A stretch of DNA of 64,000 bases from Liolophura sinensis (GCF_032854445.1 NC_088296.1:5791246-5855245), one strand, 5' to 3'. Counted from the stretch's first letter, positions 13,701-23,727 are shown. Notes: generated from the letters alone by a model not told the origin. Program-made: numbers and translations.

Positions 13701-16700
13701 GTTGCCGAAAATTCAATAAGCTGATTCTCTAGATGAGGCTTTTCAGAGTCAGGAAATCTTGTTGTGGTCAACCGTACACAAGAAGATTTTGACGAATTTT
13801 TTGTTGCTGGCATTAAGGAATTTCCATTTTCGAACACAAATCAAGTCGTGTGTGTTTAGCTTTAACGTATGCTTCTAACTCTCCATTCGTGCTTAGTGAT
13901 TTTGAAAGTCAGCATGGCCCATAGTCCACAGCAAGGGAAGTGTCCAAAGTTAAGGCCGCTTACCTCTAGTATGATATCCAAATTCAAATTTCCGATAAAA
14001 ATTAGCGTTACAACCTTTTGAAAACATACACATGTAGTTCTATAGCTTATTTTTGGGAGTTAGAAATTAATTTTTGTCCACCTCATCAACCTTATCTTAA
14101 GACAAAGTTTTAAAATTTAAACTGTCCGTATCAATAACAAACCATCGTAAAGAGTTCTATATTTTGACTTACGTCCCAGCCGCTTTGTGGAACCGGCCCT
14201 ATATCTATACATACGTATTTCTATACATAAGGAATGGCACAGCCTAAATATTTCACATCAAATGAGTTTAACTATAAATGTCGTAAATGGGTGGAAACAC
14301 ACATGCTCATTCACTGCCCTTATTCTGTGCAGAAGTTCTGTGGGGTTTTTCTTCAGGCCACGTACAGTCGTGAAGTCACCAGAGGTATGATCGATGTCCT
14401 TCTCCGACACCAGGAAGAGGCCGGAAGTAGTTGGATGACCGACGACAACGTTAAGGGCACAATACAGGAAATGATCACAGCTGGTAAATATGCTCATTAC
14501 TGACAATGGAGAGTAAGACGAGAGCGGCTACAATGTGACAGTTGGCAGCTGGTCACACATAACCGGTGAAACAAGGTCTCTTGTCAATTTACCTCAGATA
14601 GGATTTTATTCTAACTTTTTATGTTAATGCTTTAAAAAGTAGGTAGTTAGGAAAATCTAACGTATAATGGCTTAAGAAGAATTAGGTTAAAAGTTTAGTC
14701 GTCACGTCCCTTACAGGGATACCGGGCTACTTCCCGTCTCCTTGAAGCCAGTTGCGGTTTGATTAAATATTTATCAAGGCATTGGGATACAGAGAGGTAT
14801 TCCTCCCATGTCATTAGTGTCATCTGCACCAGTCAGATACCGTCAATTCCGGCTTTGAAGATGTCATTTTAATGTAGCTAAATTTGCTTTTGCCACTTAG
14901 CTCGCTGAGCCTTTGCTTTGTTGATTCGATCCCACGTTGGAATTACTTGCAATTTGCGATCGACCCTACAAAGGCCCAGCTATACTGGATGTCGATGTTG
15001 GACTGACATTGAAAGAATAGACCTACAAAGGCCCAGCTATAATAGATGTCTTTGTTGGACTGATATTGAATGAGTACACCTACACCTTACAATGCTTGCG
15101 ACGAAACAGACATTCGTATACCAGCCGTCAACCACTAAGGACTTTCCGTATCAATAATTACGAGGCCAATTCCCAAAACGACATATAGCACAAACCACCA
15201 AAGAACTAAGAAAGTGTTTAAGTACTAAAATAGGACCGGAATCATGCAAAGGTCATCAGTCAACAGTTTTCCAGTATGTTGGACAGGCGCAAGGTACATG
15301 TATGTTCTAGGTGATTGAGAGAAATCAGTATTTAAATCGTGCACCATGCTAGAATATTAGCTGTTAATAACAGGATATGTCCCTCAGTTGCGATTTGGTT
15401 GCTCGTCTAAATGCTCATATCTTCAACTTGGCGACATAATTCGACACGCTGATTGTACAGTCTCTAGGCCCCGGATGAGCGTAATTAGACACAGGCATGA
15501 AGCAGAGCGCCAGAGATTCTTATGGCTCTGGTCATATTTACTTACAAGAGACTATTCCTTGCGGTAAAAGTGTGACAAAATTGCCGGTAAAAAGTACAGG
15601 GATATTTGAACTTTATCGTTACGATAGTTACAGAAAAACAGAACATAACTTGTCACTTGGCCTATTAAACCTTTCCTGAGAATCCTAATGAACATAGCAA
15701 TGAAAATGAAAATAAACAAAAGTTTTAGAGACGGTCGTAGATAGCACACAGGCACTATATTGAAGTGGTTAGATTAGTCGTTTTGGAGATGATATTTGGC
15801 AGATGCTAAGGTGAGTGAGTGAGTGAGTGAGTGCTCGGGGTTGAACGCCGTATATAACAATTTTTCAGTCATATGACGTCGAAGGAGTCCTTAGAGTGCA
15901 TGTAATGTGCTTCCTTGATGCAGGACGGATTTGCGCCGCTCGTTTATCGAGTGCTGCTTCATTGAGACGGCTTACTGAAGGCAAGTAAGCCGCACCGCCC
16001 GAGCCATTATACTGATAAGGGTCAACTAGTTGTTGCCTTTTATCTAGTGCTGGACAACTTCCTCTTTTAGGGTCTTAGGTGTGACCCGGCGCAGGATTTG
16101 ACTAAATGTGCTGTAGGGGGGCCGGTCAGATGCTAAGGTACATAATGAGCCTGTTGCAAATTGTGTACCTATGCGGTTTTACACCGTGCGGCGACGTCAG
16201 TGTGAACAACGACAATTTTTGTTAACGTATTTTGCAAGAGAACACTAGGTGGATCTATAATTCGGAACATTCCTATACTAGCTCTCAACCAATATGAGCG
16301 TTCCAGGTTTTAATAATCGCAAGGCCAATTTCCAAGACGACGTCTAACACAAAGAACTAAGAAAGCATATAAAGTAAGACATTAGCAGTCAATAGTTTTC
16401 AATGATGCTGGAAACGCACAAGGTATGTTCTAGGCGAATGAGTGAAACAAATAATAAGAGAGTGCCAATGTGATTTGAACAGTGGTTTAATATTTACTTC
16501 CGCAATTGTTTGATCTACAGGAGTGATGACTACAAGAGGAGCCCTGTATTCTTTCTTCCTTATCATCCTTCATCACCCCGTGGTGATGGCAGCCATTCAG
16601 AACGAGGTTCAGGCTGTGGTAGGCGAGAGTCGCTTTCCAAAACTAGAGGACAGTTCCCAAATGCCGTACACCAATGCCGCTATATTAGAATTGCTGAGGT

Positions 16701-18795
16701 ATATCTCGCACGTTCCGGTCGGGCTTCCGCACCAGACGACAGCCGACGTCACTTTTCACGGTTACGTCATACCAAAACACACAATGGTAAGAGAAACCCT
16801 GGCATGCACCATTACTAGAGAAGAGCATTGATAAATACCCCATGATGCTCCCAAATACCCACCATACAAAACTATTTTCAAATACCCTTTTGTCCTGAAA
16901 GGAAAAATGGGAAAATATTAAATACCATAGTTGCAAATACGTTTTTATCCCCTTTCATCTGGTTTGGGTATAATTTTTATGTTTTTTTCTCCCTTAAAAG
17001 GTTGTTTGTTGGATATTTAGTCTACACTAGAAAATTTGAATTAAAACTACAACATTCCAGGAAAAGCATAGCAGACCAGCATACTCAACACTAAAACACA
17101 GCATTACTTCAAACACCAAGAGAACAATAATTAAAGGGAAAAAAGATGAACGGTTCACAATTGAAAGAAAAAGACTACGTGCAAGTCTACAGGCCTATAC
17201 CGTATGCTGCGAGAGCTACATATACTTGTTTGCATCAACATAAACGTTAAAGCCTACACACATAAAATATATGTTTTCGGTGATCCATTCAGCTTTACAC
17301 ATGAAATATTCATTAACAACATTTATGTTATTCCCACAAATGAGGTAGGCTTCGGTGGTCTTATGGTTAGACCTTCCACCCCGAAGTCGGGAGATCCCGG
17401 GATCAAACTCGGGTCAGGTCACACCAAAGACTATGAAAAAGTTACTTGCTGCTGCCTCGTTCGCCGCTGAGAGGTTAGAGCAAGGAAAGAGGACCGGTTG
17501 GCTCCTTGTCATTGTAATGTGACTAGATGAGGTGTCATGCCTGGTGTCTTCGGAATGATATCTTGGCAGCATGGACTCGCATGTCCACAAGAAGACAAAT
17601 CTAATGACTCGTCGTTGTCATATGACTGAAAAATTGTTTAGTACCACGTTAAACCCCAAGCATACATCCCTACCTACATGACGATGCATTAAAGCGGTCC
17701 AGGTTTCCTTTTCGTTCTAACACTCTATACACCTCTTGGATAAAATGTATAAGTGAAATATTCTTGAGTACGGCGTAAAGCACCAATCCTAACTTAATAA
17801 ATAAATAAATTTCAAACTAACCGTGCCAACTATTTAAAGTAGTACATACTGTGCCGGGCTTAGAAAAGGTTTTCTGCTCTTATTCATTATTGTCAGTTAA
17901 ACAGAAACAGTTCCTTGTTCTCGGGAAAGGTCATTTATGTTCTTGCAGGTAATGTACAACGCGTGGTGTTTTCACCACGACAGCCGCAATTGGGACGATC
18001 CCTGGGAGTTTAAACCTCAGAGATTTCTGGACACGGACGGACATTTGGTTTCTGCTGATCATCCTTTAAGGAAAAAGTAAGTTTTAATCAAAATCCAATG
18101 CCACATCCTAATTTTTTAGCATAATTCTCCAGTCACGTCACCACTAACTGCTAGCTGTGTACTTAGTTTTCATAATTATTTGCCGCATTTCTACATACTG
18201 GTTTTTTAAACGGCTAGGCTGGAATTGAACATAGAGTAGAAGAGACAAACGTGAATACCCTTTTTTGTTTGTGAACAGAAAGTTGTGTTTAGTTATATCT
18301 AATTCTGCTTACGTCATGATGTTAGCGGATGTGTAATTTGTTACTATCTAAGCTTTGACAAGAAGAGTGAAAATTCTAACTCTAAAAACCGTCTTTGCAC
18401 GGTGAGGTTTACCAGCTTGCCAGTCGTCACACGTTCTTCAGTACTCTGGTTTTCATCCGTTATATCCCATTCTTTCCCTTAGAAAACCTAAATATCGACA
18501 TAAGTGGTCAAAACATTGTAATTTAATATCAGTTTGTACTCTCAGGGTTCCCCCATTTACAGCTTTCAATTTTCCCATTTACAGCTTAATGCCTTTTGGA
18601 TTAGGACGGAGATCATGCCCAGGAGAAGCTTTCGCCAAGTCCCGGATATTTCTCTACATCACAACCTTACTCCAGAGGTTCCACTTTACGCGAGATCCAA
18701 CGAGACCTCCACGATCATGTGACCCCAGGACTTATAGACAGGGTATTGTCATGTCTCCGTACGAGTACTGGGTTAAAATTACACCTAGGAGCTGA
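10208..18795 (+). CDS. Cytochrome P450, CYP2 clan; complete six-exon gene, 496 aa
   Basis: Haem-thiolate monooxygenase, expected in the ER membrane with NADPH-P450 reductase. Coding exons 10208-10753, 13180-13392, 14357-14483, 16521-16786, 17949-18076 and 18585-18795 join in phase with GT-AG introns. The start sits in a strong context (CCACCATGG). Signatures in order: N-terminal membrane anchor (about 4-21), proline hinge PPGPQGLP (31-38), helix C WYKLR (W122, R126), I-helix AGVMTT (295-300), K-helix ELLR (352-355), meander FKPQRF (405-410) and haem loop PFGLGRRSCPG with Cys438. Motif spacing and total length are those of microsomal CYP2-clan enzymes. All catalytic residues are present, so it looks functional. 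Family and substrate cannot be assigned by eye; some resemblance to CYP1/CYP17-like members is only an impression. No clear AATAAA was found in the 500 bp after the stop. Confidence 0.93.
11192..12083. mobile_element. Putative insertion element (weak TIR), inside a minisatellite
   Basis: Interrupts the degenerate 55-bp minisatellite of intron 1. Left end begins CTGTAAAT and right end finishes ATTTACCG, a short inverted match. The right end, read on the minus strand, begins CGGTAAATGCCTTTTTATTC, which resembles invertebrate DNA-transposon or MITE ends I have seen. No ORF, and no target-site duplication could be fixed. Confidence 0.4.
12612..13073 (+). repeat. Dispersed repeat R1, copy 1
   Basis: About 460 bp closely matching 21106-21527, from AACTCACTCAAAATAGTCAC through AGCATCATAACATAT to TTTTTGGTCCAAG, with indels. 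Non-coding; class not recognised. Confidence 0.75.
13180..13392 (+). CDS. P450 exon 2 (residues 183-253)
   Basis: Acceptor TTTTTGTCAG, then TTG AAA GGC AGA, phase 0; donor AAG|GTGAGA, phase 0. Encodes GRRYDYDS and the helix F-G segment (FFLKLFPFLIKLNIGPGR) usual after the first exon of CYP2-clan genes. The frame matches exon 1 without adjustment. Confidence 0.9.
13393..14356 (+). other. P450 intron 2, unique sequence
   Basis: 964-bp AT-rich intron ending TTTTTCTTCAG. No repeat family, RNA gene or supported ORF was seen in it. Confidence 0.8.
14357..14483 (+). CDS. P450 exon 3 (residues 254-295 plus first base of 296)
   Basis: Acceptor TTCTTCAG|GCC; donor GCT G|GTAAAT, phase 1. Encodes the segment before helix I (REVTRGMIDVLLRHQEEAG) and ends in MITAG, so the intron splits the glycine of the I-helix oxygen-binding motif. 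The split is restored exactly by exon 4. Confidence 0.9.
14525..14700 (+). repeat. Dispersed repeat R3, copy 1
   Basis: Shares CTGGTCACACATAACCGGTG, TTTACCTCAGATAGG and a distal GGCTTAAGAAGAATTAGGT with copies at 27838-28015, 30656-30755 and 61505-61715; short inverted pieces lie at 34110-34200 and 52168-52262. Probably a non-autonomous element; class unknown. Confidence 0.65.
15100..15320 (+). repeat. Dispersed repeat R2, copy 1
   Basis: Core CGTATACCAGCCGTCAACCA followed by AATTCCCAAAACGACAT and CACCAAAGAACTAAGAAAG. Shared with 16262-16445, 30198-30318 and 33722-33845. Non-coding. Confidence 0.65.
15490..15799 (+). repeat. Dispersed repeat R4, copy 1
   Basis: Matches 21668-21990 at high identity over about 300 bp, including CAGAGCGCCAGAGATTCTTA and TTATCGTTACGATAGTTAC. 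A 60-codon frame is open in both copies, but most differences change the amino acid, so it is a repeat, not a gene. Both copies abut a SINE-B tail at the same point. Confidence 0.75.
15813..16126 (-). repeat. SINE-B, full length, with 13-bp target-site duplication
   Basis: Minus-strand SINE: the tRNA-like head is at the right end and the tail (TTAAACCCCAAGCACTCAC type) at the left. Flanked by the direct repeat CAGATGCTAAGGT at 15800-15812 and 16127-16139, a retrotransposition scar. Confidence 0.85.
16262..16445 (+). repeat. Dispersed repeat R2, copy 2
   Basis: AATAATCGCAAGGCCAATTT, then AACACAAAGAACTAAGAAAG; lacks the distal half of copy 1. Confidence 0.55.
16521..16786 (+). CDS. P450 exon 4 (residues 296-384)
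   Basis: Acceptor GATCTACAG|GA; donor ACA ATG|GTAAGA, phase 0. Completes the I-helix AGVMTT with the conserved Thr pair T299/T300. Also carries HHPVVMAAIQNEV (helix J), MPYTNAAILELLRY (helix K, E352 and R355) and GYVIPKHTM (beta strand before the meander). Confidence 0.92.
17343..17666 (+). repeat. SINE-C (tRNA-like head, tail shared with SINE-B)
   Basis: tRNA-like head GGTGGTCTTATGGTTAGACC with a box-B-like GGGATCAAACTCGG. The body has GCATGGACTCGCATGTCCAC and the tail CATATGACTGAAAAATTGTT ending GTTAAACCCCAAGCA, the same 3' tail as SINE-B. Confidence 0.8.
17745..17811 (+). repeat. SINE-A 3' remnant
   Basis: ATAAGTGAAATATTCTTGAG, TACGGCGTAAAGCACCAATC and an AATAAATAAAT tail: the 3' end of SINE-A only. 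Confidence 0.75.
17949..18076 (+). CDS. P450 exon 5 (residues 385-426 plus two bases)
   Basis: Acceptor TTCTTGCAG|GTA; donor AAA AA|GTAAGT, phase 2. Encodes the meander region (NAWCFHHDSRNWDDPWEF, then KPQRFLDTDG), with P407 and R409 of the PxRF motif that locks the ExxR pair. Confidence 0.92.
18077..18584 (+). other. P450 intron 5, unique, with duplicated acceptor
   Basis: 508-bp intron without recognised repeats. Its last 33 bases contain a tandem duplication of the 3' splice site (14-bp identical blocks CCCATTTACAGCTT at 18552 and 18574). Confidence 0.85.
18585..18795 (+). CDS. P450 exon 6 (residues 427-496, haem loop)
   Basis: Acceptor CCCATTTACAG|C completes Asn427 (AA|C), then LMPFGLGRRSCPGEAFA with axial ligand Cys438, helix L and the C-terminal beta sheet; stop TGA at 18793. 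The upstream acceptor copy, 22 nt earlier, would shift frame and give a protein with no haem loop ending at 18722. Confidence 0.93.
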
Positions 18796-19477
18796 ACGGG
18801 AACAGATTTCGGATAGATTGTGTGATGACCCAGAGGAGGCAATTTAGCAAACAACTTTATATTCATCTACACCCTAATTAACCTGTAATTTTACTTAGCT
18901 AAAACTGGCAATCGACCTAACAATCACACTAAAACCTTTTCCAACACGGACTTTGCGTCTGTAGGAACTTCCTCTGCTATTATACTCACGATAATTGTAT
19001 AATTTGATCCCGTTTTGGGAGGTGGGGTAGGTAGAGAACGCCCTAGGGAAATAACGCTGACGGCAGATAAGCCTGTCTGTGACGTCTTGGAGTCGGGGAT
19101 ATTAGCTGCATGTATAGTGTGTTAAACTCGTTAACGAATAGGTAAAACCATTTGCAAAGGGAGAACACCGTGCCATTACTCATTTAAATAGATTCCCGGG
19201 TCGGCGTAAACTGCCTAGCCAGGTACCACAGAGATTAGCTCATCGCCGGAGGTTGGGATGCCGTCGTCACCAGAGAAGAACGATACTTGCCCAGTCAACA
19301 GACCCTAGACTCAGGGACGAGACCAGGCCTTCCCGATCAGGCATTGCGTTTCATCCGGAACGATAGGGCGTGGCCAGCCCTGAAGATATCGTCTAACTGT
19401 TTGTAAATGTTTATATTTTTAGATATTGATTTGTTGTATATGACTCCTTTCATTCTAGTAAACTTTTGAATTTACCG
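18796..19477. other. P450 3' flank, no recognised feature
   Basis: About 680 bp. Presumed 3' UTR and flank; no AATAAA close to the stop, no repeat family and no ORF I can support. Confidence 0.6.
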
Positions 19478-19570
19478 TAGGAGGAAACCAACCGAGGCAA
19501 TCCGCAGGTTGCTACCACATCTTCCCACGTTGGACCGAAGAGGAGGCCAGCATTAGCTGGACTTGAACCT
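19478..19570 (-). repeat. SINE-A fragment
   Basis: Reverse orientation: GGAGGAAACCAACCGAGGCA, TCCGCAGGTTGCTACCAC, GCCAGCATTAGCTGGACTTG; the middle of SINE-A, both ends lost. Confidence 0.65.
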
Positions 19571-19598
19571 GCATATATTTTTTCAGGTATTTCGCCAG

Positions 19599-19932
19599 CT
19601 ATCACACTGTCGTCGCTGCTCTGTTTGGCTCTCTGTGCTGTAGGTCTATCACACTGTCATCGCTTTTCTGGATTTACTCTTTATGCTGTACGTCTATCAC
19701 ACTCTCGTCACTTTTCTGGATTTACTCTCTATGCTGTGCGCCTATCACACTGTCGTCGCTGCTCTGTTTAGCTCTGAATGTTGTACGCCTATCACACTAT
19801 CATCTGTTCTGGTTTGGCTCTCTATGCTTTACGTATATCACACTGTCGTCGCCGCTCTGGTTCGGCTCGCTGTGCTGTACGTCTATCACACTGTTGTCCC
19901 CGCTATGGTTTGGCTTTCTGTGCCGTACAGCG
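19599..19932. repeat. 47-bp minisatellite (about 7 units)
   Basis: CTATCACACTGTCGTCGCTG recurs at about 19599, 19646, 19693, 19742 and 19789 and continues to about 19932. The same motif ends the dispersed R3-type pieces at 52217 and, inverted, 61543 (AGTGTGAAAGCTGGCAAATG), so the array grew from the end of a dispersed element. Confidence 0.85.
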
Positions 19933-20138
19933 TTAATTATATTACATTCTAACATACCTCAAAAAGTTCCAAACTAAATGTAATGATGAGCGAAGTGTGT
20001 TCAAATTGACAGTCTATACACAGTTGCCTTATAAGGATGGCATCAAACAACAAGCATCTACATATTACATCTGGGTATAAGCTCAACATGGGAAACGATA
20101 CGTTTTTCAACGTTCTCTTACTTCTAACCCCTCCAAAA

Positions 20139-20420
20139 ACTGCGGATTGCTGGTATTGCTAGCAAACGATGGGAGTGAACAGCTTGTACTCCATGATGGC
20201 AGACATTTTCCGTGATACAGGACTCAACCGGTACACAAACCACTGTCTTCGCGCCACTGCACCCACTGTTCTGAGAGACGCGGGTCTTGGAATACATTGC
20301 ATAATGTCCGCAACTGGCCACCAGAACGAGTCCAGCCCGAGGTGTTCCATACATCTAGAGGTCGTTGTTTTATTCCAGTCGTCAGATACCTCTGTGACTT
20401 GTGTCAGCGCGCCTGATTCC
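20139..20420 (+). pseudogene. Tyrosine recombinase-like fragment (DUF3504/Crypton type), inactivated
   Basis: Reading frame from 20139: DCWYC, TAG stop (20160), QTMGVNSLYSMMADIF, YTNHCLRATAPTVLRDAG, CIMSATGHQNESS. This is the order of the C-terminal catalytic half of DUF3504/Crypton-like tyrosine recombinases, widespread in molluscs: the HxLR-type Arg (NHCLRA) and the later GH. The Tyr expected shortly after ESS is absent (ESSPRCSIH). An in-frame TAG, a missing N-terminal half and loss of homology after about 20420 make it a relic, although the frame stays open to 20633. Confidence 0.65.
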
Positions 20421-20899
20421 ATAGCTACCGTCACCAAGACACAGAGTGTGACCCGAGTTGAAAAAGTTGTAGGCCTGAGTCTGCCGAAATGGGCTCCACA
20501 TGATTATCAAATTGTCGACAACGCTACCATCTTAGAAAGCACCTTTCAACTCAGCTTCAACAGAATCTACAAGTTTCTCCACGAAATAAATCGTTTACTT
20601 CTGACGGTATTTTTTATTAATTATTTGACTTAAAATCATCATTCATCTGTCGTGGCCAAAGTGTTATGTTCAAATTTTAGAGTTCGAACTGACATGTAGA
20701 GGTGCCGGCAGAAAATGTGCATTTATTGGTCACGTGCCTCGTTCTGATTGGATGATATATTTTCCATCCATTGCATTGGCATGGACTTCATAACAACGCA
20801 ACGAAGACTTTCACATATTAACAAAAAGGAGATTGGTTGTTTTCTGTGTTATCCCCCCCCCTGTCCCCTATTGGCTCCATTATTTTATAATGGTATGTC

Positions 20900-21062
20900 T
20901 GCAGCATCCTGCGGATGGTCGTGGGTTTCCCCTGGCTCTGTCCAGTTTCCTCCCACCATAATGCTGGCCGCAGTCGTATAAGTGAAGTATTCTTGAATAC
21001 AGCGTAAAACACCAATCAAATAAATAAATAAATAACCAATCAAATAAATAAATAAATAAATC
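20900..21062 (+). repeat. SINE-A 3' half
   Basis: CATCCTGCGGATGGTCGTGG through CCACCATAATGCTGGCCGC and TAAAACACCAATCAAATAAA to (AAATA)n; the tail unit is duplicated (ACCAATCAAATAAATA twice). Confidence 0.85.
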
Positions 21063-21105
21063 ATAATGTTATGCTAAAATAAAACGTAGTTATTCTCACT
21101 ACTAA

Positions 21106-21527
21106 AGTAATAATTTCTATAAAACTCACTCAAAATAGTCACTAGCGGTCGAATATCGACTTTTGGAGTCAATTTTTGAGATGAACCAGTGCAGTACTTT
21201 GGCTCCTACTCTCCGATAAAGTAATCCAGTAAGGGCTGCTTTACACAGATTATTACAGTTACCAAAATTAGTTAACAGTAGTTAAAACCAGAATAGATAT
21301 AGGAAAAAACAGTAAAATAGCATCATAACATATATAAACAGGTCTAATGCAGACATGACCAAAGGAAGTAGTGCACATAATGTGAACACTGTGCCAACAA
21401 CATGGTCGTCACGAGTGCGGGAAGTTGGGAAGCATGAAAAACAGGCAATTTAGGTATTTATCACTTATTTTCTTCTGTTTTTCAAGTGCATTTTATTTAG
21501 AATTCTATGAGAGTCTTTTTGGTCCAA
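21106..21527 (+). repeat. Dispersed repeat R1, copy 2
   Basis: Counterpart of 12612-13073; shares AACTCACTCAAAATAGTCAC, TAAACAGGTCTAATGCAGAC and CAACAACATGGTCGTCACGA with substitutions and one 20-bp insertion. Confidence 0.75.
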
Positions 21528-21667
21528 GACGGAGTGTCCATGCTACACACAAGCACGGTTCATGCAATACGTAGTACATGGGTATCACAATATAGTGTTA
21601 CATTACCACATTTACTAATCATTGTTTAAATCCACCACTGCCAGTATGCTGGACTTAACATCATTGG

Positions 21668-21990
21668 TTCAAAACACAGGCATGGAACAGAGCGCCAGAG
21701 ATTCTTATGGCTCTGTTCATATTTACTTAGAAGAAACTTTTACTTGCGGTAAAAGTGTGACAAAAGTGCCGGTAAAAAGTACAGGCATGTTTGAACTTTA
21801 TCGTTACGATAGTTACAGAAAAACAGAACATAACTTGTCACTTGGCCTATTAAACCTTTCTAGAGAATCCTAATGAGCATAGCAATGAAAATGAAAATGA
21901 ACAAAAGTTTTAGAGGAGGTCGTGGATAGCAACTAGGCACTATTTTAAAGTCGTTAGATTAGTCGTTTTGGAAAAGATGTTCTCAGATGC
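21668..21990 (+). repeat. Dispersed repeat R4, copy 2
   Basis: Counterpart of 15490-15799, joined at the same base to a SINE-B tail. The shared junction shows that the SINE inserted before R4 was duplicated. Confidence 0.75.
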
Positions 21991-21995
21991 CCAGG

Positions 21996-22345
21996 GGAGT
22001 GAGTGAGTGCTCGGGGTTGAACGTCGTATATAGCAATTTTTCAATCACATGACGTCGAGTCCTTAGAGTGCCCAGATAGCACATTTGGCAGAGTGTCCGC
22101 AGAGTAGATCCAGGGTCATTCCTGGGACGGATCACTCCTAAGACATTAAAGGAGGAAGTTGTACCTTCTTCTTTTGGCGTTCAGCACTAAATAAAAGTGC
22201 AATGACTGGCTGACCCGTATCAGTGTAACGGCTTGCTTGCCTTCGTTAAGTCGTCTCAGAGAAGCAGCACTAGATAAAAGAAGGGTGAAAATCCCTCCTG
22301 CAACAAGTAGGCATGTTACACGTACATACACTATAAGGATTGCTT
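21996..22345. repeat. SINE-B with inverted 5' segment
   Basis: 21996-22070 is a minus-strand SINE-B tail (GTGAGTGAGTGCTCGGGGTT to CCTTAGAGTG). At 22071 it switches to a plus-strand SINE-B head (CAGATAGCACATTTGGCAGA, box A-like) that runs through the body to about 22345. Head and body are thus inverted relative to the tail. Confidence 0.75.
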
Positions 22346-23727
22346 CTCATTGCATGGTCTCGTCCTAATTTCGTATTTAACATACTTTCTTGTTGTTGTT
22401 TTTTGTTGGTTTATTTTTTGGTCTGTGTTATTCGTCGTTTTGGGAATTGATTGATTATTCAAATGGAACTGGTATATTGGTTGAGGACTGGTGAACGAAT
22501 GTCTGTTTGCATATGCACAGAAGCATACACTGAAGTGAGTTTCTATCCTTGTTAGCAGTGTGGAAGTCAAATGATGGATAAAGGGTAGGTTACCTCAGTG
22601 AAACTGAAATATATTTATCTTCATAAGACAACCAAATAAATAAATATGTGACAAATATGTCTATTAGACTTTTATTTTCGCTCCATATTACACATAGCAG
22701 GACAAGTTAATGACAGACCACCAAGTGTGCTCGACAGCAAAATTCACGTACGATGTCCGCGTGGTTGCCATGTTTGGTATTAGCATATCTTGTCAATTAT
22801 TGACTGAAATTCATGTTTTTTCAACATTTTTAATACAAGTTCGCCAAGTTCTTGACTCTCCCAAAATAATATTTCCAAGAAAAATAAAAAGGACTTCTTG
22901 GATCAGAAGTGCCTGAAATTTTCCACCTATACTCTACCGTGAATTTATTAAGTCACGGTACTTCGGCCTTACTGAATAAAAATCCGATCTTAAGCTTGCC
23001 AATAAACGACAGAACAGATTTACACATTGTAAGGTTTATGTGTTATACATCAAGACCACCGTTCAGCAAACTAAACCTTTAACAGCACAGCCAAATAAGT
23101 TTGAGTAAAAATATTTTTCTGGTTACCGTCGATCTTCAAACAGCAGGTTCAAAACTCTTGCCCTTTTTAATCGAGAATGCCTTTTTGGTAGGATATCACA
23201 ATTAAATCAGCCATCTTTTCTGTGACCGTGTAGCGTTTAGGGGTACATAACCGTTATATACCTCTGATTCAGAGATCGACAGAATTGTGGTGGGATTTTG
23301 CAATTCACACGTCATCTACGTGACGATCAACCCGAGAACATTGCCACTTGTGATACAAGTAGTATGGGAGACAGACAACATGTCTCAAGTACACTGCTTT
23401 TGAGATCACAGCGCTTATCAGAACAACAATCAACTGTGATATATATAATCCAGTTGTGTTTCAGATTTTGACTTTGAAATGCGACTCCAGGTTTGCTACT
23501 GGAGTATACAGTTCTCCCTGCGATGACCGGAAGCCGTCGACTCCTTCTTCATTTCACCATATTCGAGCTAGCACGTTACTACAGAGATACATTTAAGTAT
23601 CGATAATGGTGCGGAATCATATGTATGCCTGCTATATAAGAGATGAATGTGCTATAGCGCAGTATTTGTTATTTGAATAACGAATCTTAAGCCAGCGCGG
23701 ATTTCGTTGTTTTAACAACGAAAAAAT
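22346..23727. other. Intergenic, nothing recognised
   Basis: About 1.4 kb of AT-rich sequence without repeat family, RNA gene or supportable ORF. Confidence 0.6.

Larger units (their letters stand above)
14484..16520 (+). other. P450 intron 3, rich in dispersed repeats
   Basis: 2.0-kb intron holding, in order: R3 repeat (14525-14700), a two-copy 59-bp tandem duplication (about 14965-15083, motif CTACAAAGGCCCAGCTATA), R2 repeat (15100-15320), R4 repeat (15490-15799), a SINE-B with a 13-bp target duplication (15813-16126) and a second R2 copy (16262-16445). Ends TTTGATCTACAG. Confidence 0.8.
16787..17948 (+). other. P450 intron 4 with SINE-C
   Basis: 1.16-kb intron. Contains a SINE-C (17343-17666) and a 3' remnant of SINE-A (17745-17811); the rest is AT-rich and unrecognised. 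Ends TGTTCTTGCAG. Confidence 0.8.

Noticed and set aside
15497-15679. 60-codon ORF duplicated at 21681-21873
   Set aside because: Most differences between copies change the amino acid, so there is no sign of protein selection; it is the R4 repeat.
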